Positions 52,360 through 60,446 of a stretch of DNA of 64,000 nucleotides are shown piece by piece. Each line of letters begins with the position of its first letter. The first letter of the stretch is position 1. The stretch is from contig DAOUBK010000075.1 in assembly GCA_034432635.1 (NCBI GenBank), positions 4,335 to 68,334 on the forward strand, in the 5' to 3' direction. The notes beneath the pieces were generated by a model, which did no database searches, had not been told where the DNA came from, and saw only the letters and a program-made list of their open reading frames with translations. Made by a program: the position numbers and the translations under genes. The stretch is from Roseiflexus sp034432635. Lineage in GTDB: Bacteria; Chloroflexota; Chloroflexia; Chloroflexales; Roseiflexaceae.

Positions 52360-53439
52360 TTAGGGTTCACTGTTCAGGCGGTTTGCGCCCTCGATGCCGT
52401 AGAGTTCCGCCAGCAGATCGCTCATCACCGCCGAGATGTAGCGCACCGCCGAAATGGCGCGCGGGTACGCCATGCGTGTCGGACCGATCACTCCCAGCAC
52501 GCCGACGATCTCACCGCCGCCATAGCGTGAGAGCACAACGCTATACTCGCGCATTTCATCATAACTATGTTCGCCGCCGATCACTACCTGAACGCCGCTG
52601 CTGGAGAGCGCACGCGGTATTAGCGTGCCAAGCGCCCGACCACTCTGCAAGATTTCGACCATCCGGCGCACCCGCTCCACCCGCGAGAACTCAGGCTGAT
52701 TCAGGATTTCGATCAGTCCGTCACTGTGAATATCGCTGCTGATATGCTCGTTGAACTGATGCATCGCTTTCACGGCCAGATCGAGCACCTGGCAGACGAG
52801 CGTGTTGCCGCCGGGCGGTTCCTGTGCCTGTTCCTGCTTCAACACCTCCTCGATCCGCTCGACCGGCGCATCGCAGCAGCGCTCGTTGATCTGAGCGGCG
52901 CAGCGACTCAACTCCTCCTGCGTCATTGCCTCATCGAGTGTCAGTGTTTGTTGCCGGATTGTGCCATCGTGCAATACCAACACCATTAGCGCCGTGGTCT
53001 CGTAGATCGAGATTAACTCCAGGTGCTTCAGGCGTGCCTGTTGTGCGCGTGGCGGCGTCACGACCGATGCGTTCTGGGCAGTGCGCGCCAGTACTGCACC
53101 CGCCAGCTGGATCCACTGATCGAGCTCGCTGCGCACCTGATAGAACTGGTGGCGGATCGTGCGTTGCTCCGTTGCCGAGAGCGGCGAGCGATCCATCAGA
53201 TTCTCGACAAAATAACGGTACCCCGCATCGGTCGGTACGCGCCCGGCCGATGTGTGCAGATGCGTCAGATACCCAAGCTCCTCCAGCGCTGCCAGCTCGT
53301 TCCGCACGGTCGCAGGCGATACATTGAGCCTGTATTTGCGCACCAGTAGCTCTGATGCTACCGGCTGCGAACTCTCAATGAATTCCTGGATCGCCAGTTT
53401 CAGGATCAGCCGGCGGCGATCGGTCAGATCGGTCGTCAT
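52360..53439 (-). CDS. hrcA: Heat-inducible transcription repressor HrcA
   Basis: The 359-residue repressor binds the CIRCE operator and is released on heat stress. The N-terminal winged helix shows RRRLILKLAIQEFIESSQPVASELL, LNVSPATVRNELAALEELGYL and THLHTSAGRVPTDAGYRYFV. The large C-terminal part contains the GAF-like inducer domain and an insertion, and ends VRYISAVMSDLLAELYG. The ATG at 53439 is chosen because the longer frame to 53604 runs through the CIRCE element. It leads the chaperone operon and should repress its own transcription. Confidence 0.95.
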   Translation of the reverse strand: MTTDLTDRRRLILKLAIQEFIESSQPVASELLVRKYRLNVSPATVRNELAALEELGYLTHLHTSAGRVPTDAGYRYFVENLMDRSPLSATEQRTIRHQFYQVRSELDQWIQLAGAVLARTAQNASVVTPPRAQQARLKHLELISIYETTALMVLVLHDGTIRQQTLTLDEAMTQEELSRCAAQINERCCDAPVERIEEVLKQEQAQEPPGGNTLVCQVLDLAVKAMHQFNEHISSDIHSDGLIEILNQPEFSRVERVRRMVEILQSGRALGTLIPRALSSSGVQVVIGGEHSYDEMREYSVVLSRYGGGEIVGVLGVIGPTRMAYPRAISAVRYISAVMSDLLAELYGIEGANRLNSEP

Positions 53440-53587
53440 AGACTGTTCCCCTGGCACGTCATATGCGGCAGAAGCCCATGTGCACCCGCCTGTCACCGCC
53501 AGGAAGAGATTCGGCGCTCTTCTGAAAGCCGCTCCTGACCGCTGACTCGCGCTTCCCGTTCTGCGCTTCTGTGCTATGCGCTGTCCT

Positions 53588-53614
53588 TTAGCACTCTCGG
53601 TCATCGAGTGCTAG
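53588..53614 (-). promoter_or_regulatory. CIRCE operator
   Basis: TTAGCACTC (53588-53596), a 9-nt spacer and GAGTGCTAG (53606-53614) match the CIRCE consensus TTAGCACTC-N9-GAGTGCTAA in 17 of 18 arm positions. It lies about 150 bp upstream of hrcA, downstream of the predicted start site, and would be bound by HrcA. Confidence 0.95.
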
Positions 53615-53633
53615 CATCGCGGGCTAAACGATT

Positions 53634-53693
53634 GGCGTGCCTTCGCACGCCATTGCGCGTTATATTGTATCATACTTCCTGCTCGCTCTGCAA
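53634..53693 (-). promoter_or_regulatory. hrcA promoter and leader hairpin
   Basis: On the minus strand TTGCAG (53688-53693) and TACAAT (53664-53669) are 18 nt apart, giving a start near 53657. GGCGTGC-GAAG-GCACGCC (53634-53651) forms a perfect 7-bp hairpin in the first 25 nt of the RNA, before CIRCE. It could stabilise the 5' end or sense temperature; neither is shown. Confidence 0.5.
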
Positions 53694-53719
53694 CGCTTGA
53701 TCAGAAAGGAGAACCACGC

Positions 53720-53860
53720 TTGGAGTCGCTCATTGTACTGATTGCCGCTGCGATTGCCGTGTACATCGTTTTCAAGATTGTGACAGGCATACTGCGCTTC
53801 ATCATCTCCCTTGCGATCATCGGCGCCGTCATCTTTCTGCTGGTACAGGTACTGTCCTGA
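53720..53860 (+). CDS. Small 46-residue membrane protein
   Basis: A TTG start with GAAAGGAG 8 nt upstream opens a 46-codon frame ending in TGA at 53858-53860. The product is almost wholly hydrophobic, in two segments (SLIVLIAAAIAVYIVFKIV and LRFIISLAIIGAVIFLLVQV) joined by a short TGILR turn. It should form a two-helix hairpin in the membrane. The family is not recognised. It sits between the hrcA promoter and the structured RNA, divergent from the heat-shock operon. Confidence 0.6.
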   Translation: MESLIVLIAAAIAVYIVFKIVTGILRFIISLAIIGAVIFLLVQVLS

Positions 53861-53876
53861 ACGGACAGCACCGACA

Positions 53877-53905
53877 TTGCGCGTCATTTGCAAGGCTGAT
53901 ATAAT
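53877..53905 (+). promoter_or_regulatory. Strong promoter of the structured RNA
   Basis: TTGCGC (53877-53882) and a perfect TATAAT (53900-53905) are 17 nt apart, and the -10 is extended (TGATATAAT). It is among the best promoters of the window. Transcription should start near 53912, exactly where the first long stem begins. Confidence 0.75.
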
Positions 53906-53911
53906 ACCGGT

Positions 53912-54135
53912 TGTGACAGAGGCTGCCGGGGGAAAACGGCTGTCAGCAAGCTGCCGTTCGATGGACGGCGATTGGAGAGTGTCGAATACCTCTGAGTGTC
54001 ACAGGGAACGGACGCCTGACCGACGCTGAAAGCATCCATTATCCTATCGCGCATCGCGGCTGCATCCATGTGGATGTGGGAAGGCAGCGTCACGGCGTGG
54101 AGAACTCCTCGTCCTTCACGGACGCGGGGTTTTTT
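53912..54135 (+). ncRNA. Structured RNA of about 220 nt: non-coding RNA or riboswitch-like leader
   Basis: The unit runs from a strong promoter to a strong terminator and has no sound coding frame. Domain 1 is closed by TGTGAC-AGAGG (53912-53922) with CCTCT-gagt-GTCACA (53989-54003), and holds GCCG/CGGC (53925-53940) and GCCGT/ACGGC (53953-53969) hairpins. Domain 2 is closed by ACGCC/GGCGT and GACGCTG/CAGCGTC (54012-54028 with 54085-54098), and holds CGCG-CAT-CGCG and CATCC-ATGT-GGATG hairpins. The terminator follows at 54105. It does not match the motifs I know for T-box, SAM, TPP, FMN, cobalamin, glycine, c-di-GMP, c-di-AMP, SRP, tmRNA or RNase P. The next gene, a NUDIX hydrolase, starts 16 nt after the terminator, so an attenuator is as likely as a free RNA. 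Confidence 0.6.
54105..54135 (+). terminator. Rho-independent terminator ending the structured RNA
   Basis: CTCC-T-CGTCC, loop TTCAC, GGACG-C-GGGG forms a nine-pair stem with one mismatch and is followed by six T. It lies 16 nt before the NUDIX start codon, the position expected of a transcription attenuator. Confidence 0.85.
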
Positions 54136-54151
54136 ATTGAACGATGGTCAC

Positions 54152-54640
54152 ATGCAACAACGCCTGGCAAACGCTGCACTGACGCTGCTCTACCGTATTG
54201 CGCATGCGGCGCGCGATCTGATCTGGAGCATCGCTCGTCCTTCACTTCTTGGCGTGCGTGCGCTTGTGCTGCGCGACAATGAGGTGCTGCTCGTGCGCCA
54301 TCGCAGCGGCGCCACACCCTGGGGATTGCCCGGCGGAGCGGTCGATCCATACGAGCGGCTGGAAGAAGCGGCGCGACGCGAGATTTACGAAGAGTCGGGC
54401 GTGCCTGCCGAGTTTCAGCACGTGCTTGGGGTGTACGACGCCTTTCGCTTCACCTTCGTCAACTATATCATTGTCTTTGTTTTCAAGGCGCGCGATAATC
54501 CGGTTGCGCCGCGTTCGGTCGAGATTGCCGAAGCGCGCTTTTTCCCGCTCGACGCTCTGCCCGACGGTATCGACCCCGGATCGCGCCGCCGGATCGAGGA
54601 ATATCGGTCTGGTGCAGCCGGGATCTCGGCGCTATGGTAG
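54152..54640 (+). CDS. NUDIX hydrolase
   Basis: The 162-residue protein has an N-terminal amphipathic stretch of about 30 residues, then a NUDIX fold. The NUDIX box GGAVDPYERLEEAARREIYEESGV matches GX5EX7REUXEEXGU and binds Mg2+ for hydrolysis of a nucleoside diphosphate linked to another group. ALVLRDNEVLLVRHRSG and WGLPGG precede it. The substrate is unknown. ATG 54152 is chosen; a Shine-Dalgarno is not obvious, and the longer frame from 54068 runs through the terminator. Expression may depend on read-through of that terminator. A second NUDIX gene follows after 36 bp. Confidence 0.88.
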   Translation: MQQRLANAALTLLYRIAHAARDLIWSIARPSLLGVRALVLRDNEVLLVRHRSGATPWGLPGGAVDPYERLEEAARREIYEESGVPAEFQHVLGVYDAFRFTFVNYIIVFVFKARDNPVAPRSVEIAEARFFPLDALPDGIDPGSRRRIEEYRSGAAGISALW

Positions 54641-54676
54641 GATAACCAACGCTGTGGAGGCCGATCTGGAGTTGTT

Positions 54677-55168
54677 ATGCCCGCATATACACCCATTCTG
54701 GCAACGCTTGGCTATGTTATGTCGCCCGATGGTGCATCGGTTCTGATGGTGCACCGCAACGCTCGCCCGGATGACGTCCACTACGGAAAGTACAACGGTC
54801 TGGGGGGCAAACTGCATTCCCACGAAGATGTGGTGAGTGGCATGAAACGCGAAATCCGCGAGGAAGCCGGCATTGAAGCGGAAGACCTGGTGCTGCGCGG
54901 CGTTCTTAACTGGCCCGGCTTTGGCAAAAACGAAGAGGACTGGTTTGCCTTCGTCTTTCGCATTGACCGCTGGAGCGGAACACCGTTCACCAGTAATCCC
55001 GAAGGCGACCTGGAGTGGGTGCCAGTGGCGCGCCTGCACGAACTCAACCTGTGGGATAACGACCGCCTGTGGATCGATATGGTCTTCGCGCGTGACACCC
55101 GGACATTCTTCGGTGTCGCACCCTACAAGAATGGCAAAATGGTGTCGTGGAGCTACGTGCTGCTCTGA
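54677..55168 (+). CDS. NUDIX hydrolase, MutT/8-oxo-dGTP diphosphatase-like
   Basis: The 163-residue protein has the box GGKLHSHEDVVSGMKREIREEAGI, with GKYNGLGGK before it, as in the 8-oxo-dGTP/oxidised purine hydrolases of the MTH1 type. These cleanse the nucleotide pool of mutagenic oxidation products. The assignment to 8-oxo-dGTP is by similarity of the GKYNGLGGK segment and is not proven. It lies between the first NUDIX gene and serS, 12 bp from the latter, and the three probably form one transcript. Protection from oxidative damage would suit a phototroph. Confidence 0.86.
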   Translation: MPAYTPILATLGYVMSPDGASVLMVHRNARPDDVHYGKYNGLGGKLHSHEDVVSGMKREIREEAGIEAEDLVLRGVLNWPGFGKNEEDWFAFVFRIDRWSGTPFTSNPEGDLEWVPVARLHELNLWDNDRLWIDMVFARDTRTFFGVAPYKNGKMVSWSYVLL

Positions 55169-55180
55169 AAGGAATCGCCA

Positions 55181-56455
55181 ATGCTGGATATTCGACTGAT
55201 CCGTGAGCAACCCGATCTGGTTAAGGCAGCGCTTGGACGGACCGGCGTCGATCCGGCGCAGGTCGATGCGGTGCTGGCATACGATGAGCAACGTCGTGCG
55301 CTGCTGCGTGAAGTGGAGCAACTGAGAGCGTTGCGAAATGCGGTCTCGAAAGAGATCGGCAAAATGAGCGATGCTGCTGCACGTGAAGCGAAGATCGCCG
55401 AGATGCGCGCGGTTGGTGATCGTATTGCTGAACTGGACCGCGAACTGGCAATGGTCGAAGAGCGGCAGCATGCCGCGCTCATGGAACTGCGCAACCTGCC
55501 GCATCCCTCCGTTCCCGACGGACCCGACGAGACGTACAACGTGGTGATCGCGCAGGAGGGTGAACCGCGCACGTTCGATTTCATCCCCAAACCACACTGG
55601 GAACTGGGGGAGGCGCTCGATATCATCGACTTCGAGCGTGGCGTGAAACTGTCGGGATCGCGCTTCTACGTCCTCAAAGGAGCGGGCGCCCGCCTGCAAC
55701 GCGCCCTCATCCAGTGGATGCTCGATCTTCACGGAAAACAGGGATACCACGAAGTCTACACGCCGTTCGTGGTCAAAGAGCAGTGTATGTGGGGTGCGCG
55801 CCAGCTGCCCAAGTTTCGCGACAACCTCTACCGTGATGTGGAAGATGACCTGTGGCTGGTGCCGACTGCCGAGGTGCCGGTGACCAATCTGTACCGCGAT
55901 GAAATCCTGGATGCTGACCAGTTGCCGTTGCGCTATTGCGCATACACTCCCTGCTTCCGTCGTGAAAAGATGAGCGCCGGGCGCGACGTGCGCGGTATCA
56001 AGCGCGGGCATCAGTTCGACAAGGTCGAAATGTACATGTTCGTTCGTCCGGAGACCAGTTACGACGAACTCGAAAAACTGCGCGCCGACGCCGAGGAAAC
56101 CTGTCGCCTGCTGGGATTGCTCTTCCGCACCAAAGAACTCTGCACCGGCGATCTGGGGTTTGCTGCCACACGCACCTACGATATCGAAATCTGGGCGCCG
56201 GGACAGGGCGAGTGGCTCGAAGTCAGTTCCTGTTCGAACGTCGAAGCCTTTCAGGCGCGCGCAGCGAATATCCGCTACCGTCCGGAACCTGGTGCCCGTC
56301 CCGAGTATGTTCACACCCTGAATGGCTCAGGACTGGGCCTGCCCCGCACACTCATCGCCGTTCTCGAAAACTATCAGCAGGCAGACGGCAGCATCGTCAT
56401 CCCCGAGGTGTTGCGCCCCTATATGGGCGGTATCGAGGTCATTCGCCGAGCGTGA
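55181..56455 (+). CDS. serS: Seryl-tRNA synthetase
   Basis: SerRS charges tRNA-Ser. The 424-residue class II synthetase begins with MLDIRLIREQPDLVKAAL. The antiparallel coiled-coil arm lies at about 30-100 (LLREVEQLRALRNAVSKEIGKM). The catalytic domain has motif 2 around PCFRREKMSAGRDVRGIKRGHQFDKVEM and motif 3 in NGSGLGLPRTLIAVLENYQ. TAEVPVTNLYRDEIL is the serine-site region. Length is normal. No T-box precedes it. It is the last gene of the NUDIX-NUDIX-serS group. Confidence 0.96.
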   Translation: MLDIRLIREQPDLVKAALGRTGVDPAQVDAVLAYDEQRRALLREVEQLRALRNAVSKEIGKMSDAAAREAKIAEMRAVGDRIAELDRELAMVEERQHAALMELRNLPHPSVPDGPDETYNVVIAQEGEPRTFDFIPKPHWELGEALDIIDFERGVKLSGSRFYVLKGAGARLQRALIQWMLDLHGKQGYHEVYTPFVVKEQCMWGARQLPKFRDNLYRDVEDDLWLVPTAEVPVTNLYRDEILDADQLPLRYCAYTPCFRREKMSAGRDVRGIKRGHQFDKVEMYMFVRPETSYDELEKLRADAEETCRLLGLLFRTKELCTGDLGFAATRTYDIEIWAPGQGEWLEVSSCSNVEAFQARAANIRYRPEPGARPEYVHTLNGSGLGLPRTLIAVLENYQQADGSIVIPEVLRPYMGGIEVIRRA

Positions 56456-56945
56456 AGGAAGTGGTTGCTAGTAGCGAACAGGTGTGCTATTATCCGGTAT
56501 GAACATTGCACGTTGCATACGACTTTATGGTGGTGACATCAGCAGGTGCAAAAGGCGAAAGGTGCAGGGATTGCCGGGCAGTTCGCTACGGTGCAACACG
56601 CAACGCAGTGCGACGACACCGGGAGCGCAGAGTGCGAAGCAACAACGCTCCGTGTTCGCTGCGCCTCTGTAGTGCCGCACTTCACTCAACACACCATGGA
56701 CGATGCACATCTCGGGCAGCATCAGGACGCAATGGTGCGCGGGTTGAGAACCCGCCTCTCCTGGTGCAGCGTTGAGGAGCGGACAGGTCAGCGGATTGCG
56801 GATTGCACCGCCGGAAAACGCAGCGTTTCTCGAACGTTCTGGCTGTTCTGGAACCTTCGTATCTCAGCAGTGAGTCGCCACAATGTCAAGGCATCGCCCC
56901 GGGCAGGCTGGACGAGAGAACGTTACCAGCAACAGGAGGATCACA
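56456..56945. other. Intergenic region with a hairpin repeat
   Basis: About 490 bp between serS and the HEPN-like gene contain no recognised gene. GCGGGTT-GAG-AACCCGC (56739-56755) is a perfect 7-bp hairpin with a 3-nt loop, resembling an extragenic palindromic element. No T-run follows. A good AGGAGGA Shine-Dalgarno stands before GTG 56946. Confidence 0.55.
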
Positions 56946-57872
56946 GTGACACGTGTCGAAGAGAAGGTGCGACGCGGCTTCGATCTGGTACGGCGCGCAG
57001 GGGACGACAGCGACCTGCTCGGTGCAGCGCTGCTGGCGTTTCACAGTGCTCTATCCGACTATCTGGACGCTGAACTGCGCCGTAGCCCCTTGTTGAGCGA
57101 CGCCGAGCGAAAGGCGATTGACGAAGGAACCCTGGGATGGGCAACGCGCGCAACGCTAGCGCAGCGCGCCGGGCTGCTCACCGAGAAGCAGCGTGACCGT
57201 GTGCTCGAAATTAACCGGGTGCGCACCGGTTTTGCCCATGGTGAAGGTTTTGCCGGCAGTGCACGCAGTGTTGCCGCCTATGGCGAATTCGTTGCCGACC
57301 TGTGCGGGCTGGTACAACCGCGCACAGCGCCATCCCGGCGTGATACTGCGGCACAACGCGCGCCGGCTGGTGCATCCCGCGAAACGGACGATGCGCCAAC
57401 CCGACCGGTCGCAGCAGCAGGCTTCGGCGCGCGCGCCGAAGAGCGCAGGGCGCGTCAGGCAGGATGGTTGCCCGAAAACCGGTCGCTTCGCGTGGCACTG
57501 GCAGCTCTGGCAGTGCTGCTGCTCGTCTTCCTGGCGATCAGCGGGTTGCAGCAACTGCTGACACCCTCAACCCCCTCAATTGCCGGAGCGCCGCTAATTG
57601 CTCCTTCGGTAGCGATCGCCATGCCACCAACCAATACCTCCACACCGAAAAAGGCACGCATCGTCAACCTGCCGCCTGGTGGACCGGGATGGCTACGCAC
57701 GACTCCAAGTTTCCGTGCACCAACTCAACCAGTCCCTTTGAGCGAAGGGTTGGAAGTCACCTTGCTTGAGCGCAATCCGGTGGAAGCAGAAGGAACTCGC
57801 TGGCGCTTTGTAAGTGTCGATGGGTACGACGGTTGGTGCCCGGAACACAACCTAGCAATGGATGACGCCTGA
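56946..57872 (+). CDS. HEPN-like domain / transmembrane / SH3b protein
   Basis: The 308-residue protein starts at GTG 56946 behind AGGAGGATCACA. Residues 1-125 are an all-helical domain with EINRVRTGFAHGEGF; RTGFAH (about 93-98) is an Rx4H motif of the kind found in HEPN/DUF4145-like domains, where it forms the RNase active site. A Pro/Ala/Arg-rich linker follows, then one transmembrane helix (about 181-203; VALAALAVLLLVFLAISGL). The last 70 residues resemble a bacterial SH3 domain (GWLRTTPSFRAPTQPVPLSEGLEVTLLE, WRFVSVDGYDGWCPEHNL). The N-terminal part should be cytoplasmic and the SH3 part outside. The HEPN assignment is by motif only. No MNT gene is adjacent. Confidence 0.6.
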   Translation: MTRVEEKVRRGFDLVRRAGDDSDLLGAALLAFHSALSDYLDAELRRSPLLSDAERKAIDEGTLGWATRATLAQRAGLLTEKQRDRVLEINRVRTGFAHGEGFAGSARSVAAYGEFVADLCGLVQPRTAPSRRDTAAQRAPAGASRETDDAPTRPVAAAGFGARAEERRARQAGWLPENRSLRVALAALAVLLLVFLAISGLQQLLTPSTPSIAGAPLIAPSVAIAMPPTNTSTPKKARIVNLPPGGPGWLRTTPSFRAPTQPVPLSEGLEVTLLERNPVEAEGTRWRFVSVDGYDGWCPEHNLAMDDA

Positions 57873-57876
57873 CCGA

Positions 57877-59124
57877 TCACCCCTCGAAGCGGCGCATCAG
57901 CAGTGCAGAATTGTGACCGCCCAACCCGATCGAGTTCGACAGCGCTCCACGCACATCGGCTGTACGCGCGACGTTTGGCACATAGTCCAGATCGCAGTCG
58001 GGGTCTGGTTCTTCGAGATTGATTGTCGGCGGCAGGCGACCATCACGAATGGCAAGTGCACAAATCAGCGCCTCGACCGCACCGGCTGCGCCCATCATGT
58101 GACCCAGCATTGATTTTGTGGAACTGACTGCCAGACGATACGCATGATCTCCGAAAACAGCCTTGATCGCGCGGGTTTCGGCAAGATCGTTGAGCGGCGT
58201 CCCGGTGCCGTGCGCATTAATATAATCAACCGCATTGGGCGGCAAGCCGGATTTGCGCAACGCCATTGCCATCGCGCGCGCCGCGCCGCGCCCCTGATCA
58301 TCGGCAGCGATCATATCGCCGGCATCGCAACTGCTGCCGTACCCGACGATCTCGGCGATGATCGGCGCACCGCGCGCCATTGCGTGCTCCAGGCTTTCCA
58401 GCACTAGTGCACCCGCCCCTTCCGATAGAATGAACCCATCCCGACGAGCATCGAACGGCTTACAGGCGCGCTCAGGGTTGAGGTTATCCTCCGCTAGACC
58501 ACGCATATTCGAGAATGATGCCACAATAGTCGGGTGGATCGGCGCCTCGCTGCCGCCCGCAATCACCACAGCCGCATCACCCCGGCGGATCAGTTCATAC
58601 GCTTCGCCAACGTTGTGTCCACCGGTGGAGCAGGCCGCAACAACTGCCATGTTCGGACCCTGCGCCCCTAGCTGGATCGCAATGTAGCCGCTCGCTGCAT
58701 CCGGAATCATGTTAGCAATCAACGTTGGAGACACGCGTCGGGGACCACGTTCACGCAATACATCGTGATTGTCGAAGATCAGATCGAGACCGCCAGCGCC
58801 GCTGCCGAACACCACTCCCACCCGCTCCGGGTCTTCGCGTGCCATATCGAGGCGTGCATCACGCACCGCTTCGAGCACCGCATTGAGCGCATAGCGCACA
58901 TTCAGCGGCATTCGACGCGCCTCACGCGGATCGATGGCAGGATCGAGCGTAAACCCGCGTACCTCGCCGGCAATCCGAATGGCAAAACCAGAAGCATCGA
59001 AGCGTGTAATCGGTCCTATCCCGCTACGCCCCGCAAGGAGCGCCTCCCACATCGCAGGCGCCGATACACCGCAGGGGGTAACCGCCCCCAACCCGGTAAT
59101 CACAACCCGCTGCGCAGTACTCAT
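57877..59124 (-). CDS. fabF: Beta-ketoacyl-ACP synthase II (KAS II)
   Basis: The 415-residue enzyme is normal-length FabF: VVITGLGAVTPCG at the N-terminus, the catalytic Cys in VVAACSTGGHNVGEA, His in NAHGTGTPLNDLAE and His in KSMLGHMMGAAG. It extends acyl-ACP chains in fatty-acid synthesis. ATG 59124 is chosen, with GAAAGGTG upstream; a codon further upstream also reads ATG (59133). It lies 88 bp downstream of fabD on the same strand and is presumably in one operon with it. The usual fabG and acpP genes are missing from this arrangement. Confidence 0.94.
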   Translation of the reverse strand: MSTAQRVVITGLGAVTPCGVSAPAMWEALLAGRSGIGPITRFDASGFAIRIAGEVRGFTLDPAIDPREARRMPLNVRYALNAVLEAVRDARLDMAREDPERVGVVFGSGAGGLDLIFDNHDVLRERGPRRVSPTLIANMIPDAASGYIAIQLGAQGPNMAVVAACSTGGHNVGEAYELIRRGDAAVVIAGGSEAPIHPTIVASFSNMRGLAEDNLNPERACKPFDARRDGFILSEGAGALVLESLEHAMARGAPIIAEIVGYGSSCDAGDMIAADDQGRGAARAMAMALRKSGLPPNAVDYINAHGTGTPLNDLAETRAIKAVFGDHAYRLAVSSTKSMLGHMMGAAGAVEALICALAIRDGRLPPTINLEEPDPDCDLDYVPNVARTADVRGALSNSIGLGGHNSALLMRRFEG

Positions 59125-59212
59125 GAGCCGCACCTTTCTAACTGCCGGACATAGGGCAGCGACCGACAGCCGGCATCACCGCATAGCGATCACTACCCGT
59201 TCCGCAGCAGCA

Positions 59213-60205
59213 TTAAATGCCAGAGCCTTCTTCTTCGCTCGTCGTCTGCGCGACCAGTCTGGCAACCTCGGTATCGGTAAGCGGCACCGGTTTGGCATGG
59301 GGCGTAATGCGCTTGATCAATCCCGACAGCACCTGACGCGGACCGACCTCGACGATTGTATCGACCCCGTGCGATACCATTTCCTGCACCGAGCGCGTCC
59401 ACTGTACCGGTCGGGTCAACTGCTGCGACAATTCCTGCCGCAACTCTTCGACGGTCGTCAGCGCACGCCCGCTGATATTGGCGATGAGTGGCACTTCCGG
59501 CGGCCGCAACTGGAATCGATCGAGCAGTTCGTCGAACCGCGCCGATGCGCTCTGCATCAACGGTGAGTGCGCGGCAATGCTCACCTGCAACCGCTGAACC
59601 AGCTTCGCGCCGCGCGCCTTTGCCAGTTCCATAGCGCGCTGCAACGCACGATGCTCGCCAGAAATCACCGTTTGCCCGGGTGAATTCGTATTGGCGACCG
59701 AAACGACACCCTCCGACTGGGCTTCCTGAACGACCTCTTCGAGCGTTTTTTCATCGAGACCGACGACCGCCGCCATGCCGCCGGGACGTTGTTCCCCACT
59801 CTCTTTCATTAGTCGTCCGCGTTCGCGCACCAGTTTAAGTGCGTCCTCGAAATTGAGCACACCGGCTGCGACCAGCGCGGTAAACTCACCCAGGCTGTGA
59901 CCGGCGACGAGTGAGGGCGCCCCCAGATAACCGAAGGGTCCGAAGCGCTCTTTGAGCGCCTCCAGGCACGCAATGCTGACCGTCAGAATGGCCGGTTGGG
60001 CGTTGACGGTATCGTCGAGTTCCTCCTGAGGACCTTCGAAACAGAGTTTCGAGAGTTCGAAGCCCAGCACCTGATCGGCCTGATCGAAAATGCGGCGTGC
60101 AGCAGGCGATGCTTCGTACAACTCTTTGCCCATGCCCACATACTGCGAACCCTGCCCAGGAAAAACCAGCGCAATTCGCTTTTTCACGTCACTGAGGGTA
60201 TTCAA
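59213..60205 (-). CDS. fabD: Malonyl-CoA:ACP transacylase
   Basis: FabD loads malonyl groups from CoA to ACP. The 330-residue protein has RIALVFPGQGSQYVGMGKEL at the start, the nucleophile Ser in VAGHSLGEFTALVAAG and His in SIAAHSPLMQSA, with GPRQVLSGLIKR near the end. I chose TTG 60205 because AGGAGG lies 7 nt upstream; the frame extends to 60340 but through a stretch that does not resemble the family. It precedes fabF on the same strand. It is divergent from the DarA-like gene. Confidence 0.93.
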   Translation of the reverse strand: MNTLSDVKKRIALVFPGQGSQYVGMGKELYEASPAARRIFDQADQVLGFELSKLCFEGPQEELDDTVNAQPAILTVSIACLEALKERFGPFGYLGAPSLVAGHSLGEFTALVAAGVLNFEDALKLVRERGRLMKESGEQRPGGMAAVVGLDEKTLEEVVQEAQSEGVVSVANTNSPGQTVISGEHRALQRAMELAKARGAKLVQRLQVSIAAHSPLMQSASARFDELLDRFQLRPPEVPLIANISGRALTTVEELRQELSQQLTRPVQWTRSVQEMVSHGVDTIVEVGPRQVLSGLIKRITPHAKPVPLTDTEVARLVAQTTSEEEGSGI

Positions 60206-60381
60206 GGGATCCTCCTGATGAAGGGTAAACGCTCGCGTACCGATCGCCGTACAATGCTTCGCAACGATGCGATGGCTTCTGTCGAAAACGTGGCGGTCTC
60301 TTCTCTGCGACTCCACAAAAACGACTCCGGAGTATAGCAACGAGTGCCGGGGTTGTCAAGCGTTTGTGTGTTTCTTCCCAA

Positions 60382-60411
60382 TTACGCGGGCGTGGATGTA
60401 TCTGGTATAAT
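60382..60411 (+). promoter_or_regulatory. Promoter of the DarA-like gene
   Basis: TTACGC (60382-60387) and TATAAT (60406-60411) are 18 nt apart, with an extended -10 (TGGTATAAT). The leader would be about 30 nt and contains AAGGAGC just before the ATG. Confidence 0.6.
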
Positions 60412-60446
60412 GCACGCTATGCCGGCATTCAGCATAAGGAGCGCCC

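Noticed and set aside
53912..54135. T-box, 6S RNA, SRP RNA, tmRNA or RNase P RNA as identity of the structured RNA
   Set aside because: No T-box AGGGTGG element, no long single rod with central bubble as in 6S, and none of the conserved core motifs of the other RNAs are visible. A covariance-model scan would decide.
54632..56314. 560-codon open frame on the minus strand across NUDIX 2 and serS
   Set aside because: It lies antisense to two clear genes with complete family motifs, and its translation has no recognisable domain. Long antisense frames are expected in GC-rich DNA.
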